This document shows, in pieces, positions 56,239-64,000 of a stretch of 64,000 bases of DNA. The notes beneath the pieces are model-generated. The model saw nothing but the letters and a program-made list of their open reading frames with translations. It was not told the DNA's origin and ran no database searches. Each line of letters starts with the position of its first letter. Position 1 is the stretch's first letter. The stretch is from Lyophyllum atratum (Eukaryota > Basidiomycota > Agaricomycetes > Agaricales > Lyophyllaceae). The stretch spans positions 806,001 through 870,000 of the forward strand of contig JACGCN010000003.1 in NCBI GenBank assembly GCA_014905825.1. The letters run 5' to 3'. The translations under genes and the position numbers were made by a program.

Positions 56239-59158
56239 TTTGTGGGCTAGCGATGAGCTGTATTTGACTTGCTTGGAGCGATTATTTTTTTTGGGAAGCG
56301 GTTGTTTGTGCGTGCATCCATGAGCTTCTGGGCCACGTGCCTCCGGAATCCGGAGCCGGAGCCGGACTTCTGCGGTTAAAAATCATTTGCCGAGTGGGTC
56401 GGAGACTGAGTTGTTGAGTCGTAGATCATGGCGAGGTTCCTTCAAGAATTCACTGCCTTGACATATCTACCCCCTCTTGGAGTGCTCCATGTTCGAATAC
56501 GACGAAACAAACCTCCTCTTCCTCCGACACTATTGCTTAGGCTGTCCTAGTTCCGAGCTCCCTAGAGTTGCTCCAGGCCCACTTACCTCGAGTCGCGCCA
56601 CCCTCGCCAACATTCGTCTTCAGGCTCTCGGACATGCCGCACCGTTTAATTCATCCCCTAAGTCGCTTACTTTGGAGGGAAAATGTCTCGGTGCCTTGTC
56701 AATCACCGATAAATACTTGCTGATCGCGACGGAGGGACTTTTGGAGTCCACAAGATGTGTTCCATCTCTCGGCAATCCAAACGGTCGCTCGCACTTGAAC
56801 ACACGTGTGGAACAGTTGTTCTTTCTTTAAATTCTTATGCATTAATCTTTCAAGCTGACTAGCGCGAACTCGATCCCTCGGTAGCCGCCATCCCCGTTTC
56901 AGGGGTGTAGATATTCGCCGGAACTTAAGAGTCTCCTGTAGACCTCAGTGACCGTCTTGGTATGCTATGACACGATACTAGATTAACGCTCGGACGCACA
57001 AACGCATTGTGACAGCCCTCGGTAAGCTCTCGACTATTGACAAATCGTAGCCTGACACATTTTCTTTGACTGTCGCCTCGACAGCCCGTGCACCCTGATG
57101 GGTTCTGTTTTATACTGCTGGCCTTGTTCCCTCCATGAATTCTTCAGAGTCTCATCAAATAGATCCACCGAACGACCTCGACTCGCTGTTGTCTTCTTCA
57201 CAGGAGCCAAGCTTGGATGTAGCTACATCATGCCACTATGCGACGGCGTCGGCTTTCTTGTAACAGTTGATCCCCTTTCGTTACAGAGGAGGCTGTCGTA
57301 TGTTCCGCCCGCAACTGGATGAGGTTCGTGTTCAGAATCGAAACCTATACCCGCGTCCCTGGCAATGTGGGAAACTCACGCCCACTCGGACGAGCGGTTA
57401 TCTGTCATCTGGATTACAGATGACGATGGGTTCTGTTTTATCTCGTTTTGGGTATCACCGCAGCTGGAACGTTGCTCCTCGGGTGCAGTTTTCCTTAGCT
57501 ATCTTTCATCAGCTATCTGCGACTTTGGCAGCTGTTCTTCATCCTCGCATTTACGAATAACTGCCATCGTGGATGGACAGGTCTTACAGGGGCGCCTACT
57601 TCGATCTCATCAGGCTCTTCGACTGCGAACCTGGTAGTCCCTGCTTCTTAATTCAGCCAGTGCCTCGGCATTTGAATTCATGTGAACTGTCCATTTACTT
57701 GATTTTACCGCCTCTTGGCCCTTCTGGACTTCTCAATGTCATCTGGGGTGCTTGCACGGCATCCCCATAACTTCGTCGCCTCCCGCCCGCCGTCCGCCTT
57801 ATTTCTTCAGGATCGCGTTCTCGATGGCCTTCTGCCTCTTCACTGTGCTCGCTTTGCTTTTCTTGCACTCTTCACCACCATCGTCTTTCAAAGCGAAATA
57901 AGCGATCTTCGAAGCGTTTTCCTTTGCTTCCCCCTTTGTCCTCCCAAATCCTTTTCCATAGGTCCTTTCGCCTACTGCGATTTCTGTTTGAGCAACAAAA
58001 AAAGCAAGAGACGATCACTATGGTTTTACCGAACGCAACTGCGGTCCACGTGGCCATATGGGTCGTCCTTCGACCTGGAAGTCGTATCGCAGCTGCAATC
58101 CCCGTCTCATCACGACATTGTTCAATTCGGTCCTCCAATCTGCAAGAAACATGTGTCAGTGGATACCTGAGAAGCCTGTTCGCGTACGTGGATGATCGGC
58201 GGGGTACGTTTCCGGCACCATAAAGCATTTGCTCTTAGACATTTCTTGGGATGTTATCGCTGATGAAGATTGGCCACAATCAAGCTTCGCAGCGGTCTTA
58301 TAAGGGGCGCCTACGTCCTCTGGGCGTTTACCGGCAGACGTGAAATTGAACTATTCAAACGGCGAACAAATATACTGACATGCACAGCGCCTACCATGCT
58401 GTGGGCGGCTATCTGTGGGCGGTAGGGCATAGTCATATGGGATAGTGGTAGAGTAAAGGACGATGGTACTAATCATGGAGCGGATAGCAGGCCGGACGGG
58501 GCCAGGCTCTTCTAGGTTTGATCCGTTGCTCACCTACGCTTCGGCTCCCTCATGGAAGAATTGAGCGATTTTTTCTGTGTGCAAATCCTTATTGGTACCT
58601 CAGTTCAGATGGTGCACCGTCCTCCTGGATTGCCGGCTGGTAAGCATCATTCTCCGACTGAGGACCTCATCTGTTTGTCCGATGCCATGCCTTGTGGCTG
58701 CAGCTGCACACCACTCGCAGCTTCATCACAGAACATGTTTGACCTCGGCTCCCCGAAGCTCTTTGTAGAAGAAGAGCCTATGTCAGTCCTTCATAATATT
58801 CTTTTTTACCTGTACATTCACACCAATGCCAGACTCCCCGAGAATATTTTCAGTCTGCGAAAATTGCGGGGGTATAAGAGGGTGACGGGGTTTCAGGCCG
58901 CTCTAGCGGTGGCGAGCAGTTTCTGAGGTACATACACGGCGTCGAAGGACAGCAAGGAACAGCAAAAACGAGTAGCAAGAAAGCGAGAAAGCAGGGCAGC
59001 AACAAACAAAGCAAAGGGATCGCCCAGCACAGCATCTCCATCATACGATCTATGTATGATTTTACCATGCGCTGCGAAGGGTGCGGACAAATATGTAAGT
59101 CGGACACGTGTGATAGACGGTCCCTCTTCATATATGCCAGGCGGAAAACACTGGAGGC
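56239..59158. other. 2.9-kb gene-poor stretch
   Basis: Several short frames are open (56477-56830, 57267-57637, 57715-58170, 58552-58926, all plus), none with a domain. The phrase GATGGGTTCTGTTTTA occurs at about 57097 and again at about 57425, and GGGGCGCCTAC near 57588 and 58304, so the area contains partial internal duplications. I suspect a decayed gene or transposon relic but cannot name it. Confidence 0.35.
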
Positions 59159-60856
59159 CTAGTTCCAATGGACAGACCTCTCCGGAGCTTTATTCCGGAT
59201 TTCTTCATTTATTGCCTTCAGTGCCCTGATCATCCGAACCATACATGCAAGATCAAGCAAAGATGTTGCCGCCATGATGATGCGGAAGATCACATCCGCC
59301 CACGCTTCACGGAATTCGTCACTGGGAGGCGGCGATATAGACGGATTTGGAGAAAATCGGGTCCCCCAGATAGAACAGAAAAGAGCGAGGATAAAGAATA
59401 TGACCCCCCTGAACCACAAGCATAAGCAGTGTGATTATCAAAGCGAAGGAGGCACCGTACCAGGAAAGGGCGACGGCAGGCAGTGCCAATAGAGTCCATG
59501 GCATGTTGAGGATAGAAAGCTGATTTTTCTTAACATCCTATCCGCCGAGAAGGTAAGCATGGGCACAGAGAGTCAATCGAGATATTTAAGTACCCGAAAC
59601 CAGAGCAAGGCAAACTCAACGGTCCGCGATTGGGCCCTCCCGAAATACATTAACAATATTATGGCATAGACAATCGCAGATATGGCGCGTAGGATGGCAA
59701 GAAAGACGAAGAACCGCCCGACAGGGTACCCATTAATTCCTGGCATTTGCAGAATGGGTGGAGATGCACTGGAAAGATGAAGGTCCTATGTAACAAATTG
59801 GAAGGCATAATTAAGGTAAACTCACGGCGCAAAAGTACACGCTGATGTGGCGACGATAGCCCACTCTCGATATCGAGACTCGATGTAAGAGGACCAGCTT
59901 GACTGTATTTTTGCCATAGGGTTACGGCTAGCTAGGACTGAGCCCGCCTCAGTCGAAGTGGACGCTGATGACAAGGGCTCTACCAACAGAGGTAGATGAA
60001 GCATGGGCGAGCGTGTATCGAGATGAGCTGGATCTGGTCTAGCGATCAAGGGAATGGTTTCTAGAAGAGTATTTTCGTAGATTTGAGGTGCAACAACAGG
60101 AGTTGTATAAGCACCTCTAGCCGACGCAGCCGTGTTGTTATCGTCTCTGATATAACCACCATCCTCGATGTGAAGGTGGATGGGTGATGCTTGTGATTCG
60201 TAATATGAAGGGGAGGAAGAGTAGGAAAGACATGTAGAGGTAGCGAAGTTTGGTGGCATATAGGAGTTGAATTTCCCTGACCCAAAACGGCAGTCTGGAG
60301 TGGATAAGATCCATTGAGACGGCTGCGAATGATCTTCTCGTATCGTAGTACCCATTTCTTATAAGGCTTCTCTAAGTTGTAGAGCGCCATCCACAATAGG
60401 GCGTACAAGGGGTCAAGCCTTCAAGGGTCAACCATGAACAGCGGGGGAGGTCACACAGCCTCCTTTCAGGTAGAACTATGATCCTCGAGGACCGAAGGAA
60501 CAAAAGGGGTAATGATCGCACAGCCTGGCATCCGGAGGTATCTTCAAGAGTGTCAGCGTACGTCTGTGAACAATTTATTGCAGGAGGAATGGCACACAGC
60601 CTTGATATCGATACAAGTAGATGGCGATGGTGAGTGGCGGAAGGTAGAAAATTAGGATATCGCGGTTCTTGCACAGCCTTCCCCATTGTCCCTCGAATGA
60701 AAAGTCTATAGGTAAGCGTATTTGCCATGACTCAGGCGCCACTTCTATTGCCAGGCAGCCGCTCTTCTTGACCGACGTGCGCCTGGATATATGCTGATCC
60801 ACTGAGTCAATGTAAAGCTCTAGTCCAAGATGGCGAGGAAATGGCATAATTGACAT
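59159..60856 (-). CDS. multi-pass membrane protein, paralogue of the 25.6-kb gene
   Basis: Begins about MSIMPFPRHLGLELYIDSVD (60856), then a TM helix (FYLPPLTIAIYLYRY), WMALYNLEKPYKKWVLRYEK, a Ser/Tyr/Pro-rich loop, SRYREWAIVATSACTF, ASPPILQMPG, further TM helices (FFVFLAILRAISAIVYAIIL; WTLLALPAVALSWYG; IFFILALFCSIWGTR) and a last one (VIFRIIMAATSLLDLACMVR). The block order and many residues match 25901-27219. There is no zinc cluster here. Between LRYEKIIRSR and IHLHIEDGGY the reading frame changes; an intron I could not place or a frameshift is needed there, so the gene may be damaged. Family unknown. Confidence 0.55.
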
Positions 60857-61065
60857 GAAGTGTCGTGCGCACAATGGAGATCGGTCCTGTTCGGAACGAA
60901 ATATGAGTCGGAGTGTGCTAGACAAGGGTCGAATAAAAAAATTCTAAAGTCGAAAAGGGGCGTCAATATGGCGACACTCCCCAGCCTCGGAAATAAACCT
61001 AGGTCGGGCTTGATGTCACGGTGAACGAATCCATCTTTATGACAGGACTCGATAGCGAGTATCAT
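60820..61065 (-). pseudogene. relic of an NDR/Dbf2-type protein kinase
   Basis: Reads MILAIESCHKDGFVHRDIKPD, the catalytic loop of AGC kinases of the NDR group, followed ~25 residues later by LFDP and TDLHCAHDTS, which match the region just after the activation segment start in fungal Dbf2-like kinases. The DFG motif and everything upstream of the loop are missing, and the frame stops. It overlaps the start of the neighbouring membrane gene on the same strand. Confidence 0.65.
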
Positions 61066-61637
61066 CTGGGGTCAATGGACAGTAAGGCTATTGCCTACTT
61101 AGCGTCATCTGAAAGTTCCCTTGGATCGCAAGGCTAATATGCATTATAAACCCGTCGCTAAACCAGAGATCCTCAGTTTTCTAGCGAGATGTGCAAGCCG
61201 CAACACTGAAGGACAAAAGGATGAGAGAAAGCAAGATCCCCTCATGTACATGGTGAAAGCCTATTGATATGGCCGTAAGTCGCTTTAGGAGAGGAAACGC
61301 GAAGCATAGGGGGTTTTGGGCATTCAGGTGGACATGTTTTCTCTCAGAGGTTAAGCAGCCACAGAATGATGTCCTAGGCTGTGCAGTATGGCGTAGAGGT
61401 GAAGGAGTGCGAGGTCATTCACGAAGAGCAGTACTATAGCTGGAGTACCCATGGAGGGTGGGGGTGAGTCGGTGTTCGGACTTGAGCGGAGGGGTGGAGG
61501 TGCAACTCCGCCATTCCGATCACAGGACGACGCACGTGAGGAATCGCGACCATTGTTACCTTGTTACACGGTTACTCGTTGTCGTGTCCGTCTCGGCCTT
61601 ACCTGTCGGTTGCCACCTCCTTTCTTTTACGACTATC
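61066..61637. other. no supported gene
   Basis: Between the kinase relic and the coiled-coil gene. I looked for further kinase motifs upstream of the relic and found none. Confidence 0.45.
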
Positions 61638-63188
61638 ATGCCGAACTTTGACGATAACAATGTCCATTCCATCGAATTTGAAGCCCCACTCTCCACCGAC
61701 AGCCTCTCCGCCGCTAAAAGGCACTTCTCTATCGATCTCAGTCTCGAGCTCGAACGGCAATTAGATATGGAGACTTTCCCGCCGACCCCTTCCCACCACA
61801 CAGACTCATATCCCACAACGAACGGTGCTGCGAGCACACTCAATCGAGATTCACTGGATCCACACATACTAGCCCACATCGTGAAGCAACTTCAGCAATC
61901 CCTGACCGACGTTACTAAGGATCGCGATGAACTGCGGGACGTGGTCGCCCTGTCACACTCACATGAAGCAGAACTACAGGATGCCTTGCAGCATATGATC
62001 GACAAGGCTACGACGATGGAGGTCGAACTCAGCGATGCTAGGAAACGGATCAAGGACGATGAAGACGCTATCGCCCTATTGCGTACGAAAGTCGAAGAGA
62101 GCCGGTTAGTACTTGTACGCTGTTCTATGGACTACACGCTGACGTGGCTTCTCAGCCGAGGGCTAATGCGTCTTCAGACTGAGAACAGACGACAAAGTCT
62201 TGCTCCAGTTGACTTGACCCGTGCAGGCATCCCGTCATTTGGCAGTCCGCCATCTTCCAAACGTGCATCATTCACCCCCTTGACAGGCAGTCTAACCGCA
62301 CGACCAACTCATGGCCATAGGCGCATTGCTTCTGTCTCCGACTCCCCCACAAATGCCACATTTTTCGACAAAAGCCCTAATTCCCAAACTCTCGCATTTG
62401 ATAGTCTTACCTCCCCCTATCCTCCCAGCACCTCACGGCGTTATTCTGGTCTTTTCGGGCGAACATCACCCTCACAGCCTGATTTAGCACCTTCCGATCA
62501 AACATCTGCAGAGGTGGAAGAACTGCGCAAAGAGTTGCGCACAGTCAAGGATGAACTGGAAAATACGAAGCATGAATTATCGGAGTCAAATGAGGCGAGG
62601 GAGGCCTCCGAGATGTGTGTCAAGGCGCTGCGGGAGTTTATCGGCGAAAATAATGTTGGTGGGTCGGATGCAGAATCGTCCGGTGTAACCTCAGTTAAAC
62701 TTCCACCACTGCCAACGATGGCTCGTGGTGACGAAGAGGCTGAGAGTAGGAAGGCTGCCGGTTCGTGGGGCTTCAAACTTTGGGGGGATAGCACCTCGGT
62801 ATCAAAACCTTCACCACTGATGCCCCAATCTGCTACCCTTGCTCCTATACCTGCCGCGCCGTCGCCTCACATGCCAATGTCCGCGACACCCCTTTCTCGC
62901 AAGCTCGGAGGTTTTTTCAGCTCCCGGAGTTCGTCGATCAGCTCGATGGCACCCACTTCAGTGCCGCCGCTCCAGTCGAATGCCGCGTCGAGTATCCGGG
63001 AGTCGATGTATAGTGCCTCGGACACCTCGTCCTTTGTGGAACCAGCTAGCCCGCCGACTGAGTACAATATGAATGTTGTTGTCCGGGATGTCACCAACCT
63101 TTCGGATTCGAGCGCTGGCAACAGCCCCGACCTCGCCAAGGAAACCCAAATTCATCCCTCGTCCCGCCATGGAATCATTGCTTCATGA
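61638..63188 (+). CDS. Ser-rich coiled-coil protein, family unknown
   Basis: Two exons (61638-62104, 62156-63188; 51-nt intron) give 499 residues. Starts MPNFDDNNVHSIEFE. A coiled coil lies at about residues 80-160 (ILAHIVKQLQQSLTDVTKDR; HEAELQDALQHMIDKATTME), and a second at about 290-335 (EELRKELRTVKDELENTKHE). Between and after are Ser/Pro-rich disordered parts (HRRIASVSDSPTNATFFDKS; GGFFSSRSSSISSMAPTS), with a short WGFKLWGD motif and a final NVVVRDVTNLSDSS. The frame stays open back to 61458, but the in-frame ATG at 61638 gives the better start. The intron is a multiple of three with no stop, so retention would give a longer protein. I recognise no family. Confidence 0.65.
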   Translation: MPNFDDNNVHSIEFEAPLSTDSLSAAKRHFSIDLSLELERQLDMETFPPTPSHHTDSYPTTNGAASTLNRDSLDPHILAHIVKQLQQSLTDVTKDRDELRDVVALSHSHEAELQDALQHMIDKATTMEVELSDARKRIKDDEDAIALLRTKVEESRLVLVRCSMDYTLTWLLSRGLMRLQTENRRQSLAPVDLTRAGIPSFGSPPSSKRASFTPLTGSLTARPTHGHRRIASVSDSPTNATFFDKSPNSQTLAFDSLTSPYPPSTSRRYSGLFGRTSPSQPDLAPSDQTSAEVEELRKELRTVKDELENTKHELSESNEAREASEMCVKALREFIGENNVGGSDAESSGVTSVKLPPLPTMARGDEEAESRKAAGSWGFKLWGDSTSVSKPSPLMPQSATLAPIPAAPSPHMPMSATPLSRKLGGFFSSRSSSISSMAPTSVPPLQSNAASSIRESMYSASDTSSFVEPASPPTEYNMNVVVRDVTNLSDSSAGNSPDLAKETQIHPSSRHGIIAS

Positions 63189-64000
63189 TACCCATCTCGT
63201 AAACCGCCATTTCACGACTCTGCATGAGACAACCTTCAATATTGAGGAGTTGGATTGGAGCTTATATTTATACAATTACCAACCACCACGTTTCGCTCTT
63301 CAATGTTTCCTTGAGGTCATCTCGGTCGTTATAATATCCGGCCGAGACATCTTTATATGCCTCACATTGCATTCAATCTATGCTCCCTCGTTCTGTATGC
63401 TTATTATGTTCGATTTATAGACACTATCAGTACAAACTACCCCATGTTGATGTTAATCACAGCCCTAATCTATCCATGTTAAGCCTCCAGGATCCAGTAA
63501 ACAACGCCTCCACCATCACATCGACGACCGTGTCACTGCTTGCTCTTATTGCGAATGGTGCTCCTACGTTCAATGTCAGGTGAGTATTCATTTATCAACT
63601 TTTTCATAATCGTATGCTACTGACATAAAGTTATATTTTCTTCGGGTGAGGGGCATGCCGCATTGATCTACCATGGGTCGACGTGACCCTTCAATGATCT
63701 TCGACCGCATCAGGGTGTACCTTGATACCTTGATCGTTGGGCCATGTCTAACCCAGTCGACGGCATTCGATCACTTACCGGCCAATCATCATTCACGAGG
63801 GTCCTATCTAGATATAGCGATTTTGGGGTTGATGAGCGCAAGATCACCCATGGCCAGAATTACAGCATTGCTTGAACTTTCGCATAGGTTGGTTGCCTAC
63901 GGTGGGTATCCCATAAGAATGAAAACATCATTTCCTTCGCAAGTGGTCTTGCATTGATTACTGGAGGATAATCAGGATAGATTTATGCTGATAATGTTGA
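63189..64000. other. right end, no supported gene
   Basis: An ATG at 63478 opens a short Ser/Thr-rich exon (DPVNNASTITSTTVSLLALI) ending at a good GTGAGT donor (63581), but the next acceptor leads to a stop within seven codons. A 94-codon frame at 63673 has no domain. A gene could continue beyond the window. Confidence 0.3.

Overview
The window is fungal nuclear DNA. Genes are interrupted by many 45-80 nt GT-AG introns, sit on both strands and show basidiomycete (Agaricomycete) hallmarks: microexons, a tyrosine-recombinase retrotransposon, and Agaricomycete-style carboxylesterase and GNAT families. A wood-decay or litter Agaricomycete is my inference; nothing identifies the species. I found no rRNA, tRNA or CRISPR. 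Exon boundaries are hand-derived from splice signals, reading frame and remembered family patterns, and are not backed by RNA or searches.

Region 1 (1-13.8 kb) holds conserved housekeeping genes: holocytochrome c heme lyase, the mitochondrial import subunit TIM44 and a Pif1-type helicase on the plus strand. A tiny secreted cysteine-rich protein lies between TIM44 and Pif1 on the minus strand. A 13-exon secreted carboxylesterase and an F-box-like gene follow. The stretch 13.8-15.8 kb is poorly interpretable apart from one unassigned ORF.

Region 2 (15.8-24.85 kb) is the accessory centrepiece: a YR retroelement (Ngaro/DIRS class) coding on the minus strand. It has Gag with a zinc-knuckle second exon, RT-RNase H and a tyrosine recombinase. 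It is bounded by identical 146-bp direct repeats. The whole element sits between two equal-length 1674-bp direct copies of another sequence that differ at only two positions I could see. The putative gag intron carries an array of 17 mini-hairpins whose variants keep base pairing only in the sense transcript.

Region 3 (25.5-38 kb) holds a membrane protein whose first exons encode a Zn2Cys6 cluster, a Msc2/ZnT5-type zinc transporter with a very His-rich loop, a Zn2Cys6 transcription factor and the ribosome-biogenesis factor Tsr4/PDCD2. The zinc-cluster exons of the membrane protein and of the transcription factor match in length and phase (12-nt microexon, 27/24 nt, 41 nt).

Region 4 (38-49.4 kb) holds three tandem GNAT acetyltransferase genes (the middle one with a 16-nt deletion), a DUF676 lipase with a membrane anchor and a partial tail duplication downstream, a coiled-coil protein with repeated exons, and a 12-exon DUF1295 reductase-like membrane protein.

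Region 5 (49.6-64 kb) holds an ADF-H/PH actin-associated protein, CCR4-NOT subunit CNOT9/Rcd1, sphinganine C4-hydroxylase Sur2, ribosome-biogenesis factor Mak16, a 3-kb gene-poor stretch, a diverged paralogue of the 25.6-kb membrane protein beside an NDR-type kinase relic, and an unassigned coiled-coil protein. The genes do not form one pathway; themes are mitochondrial biogenesis (left end) and ribosome/RNA/lipid housekeeping (right half).
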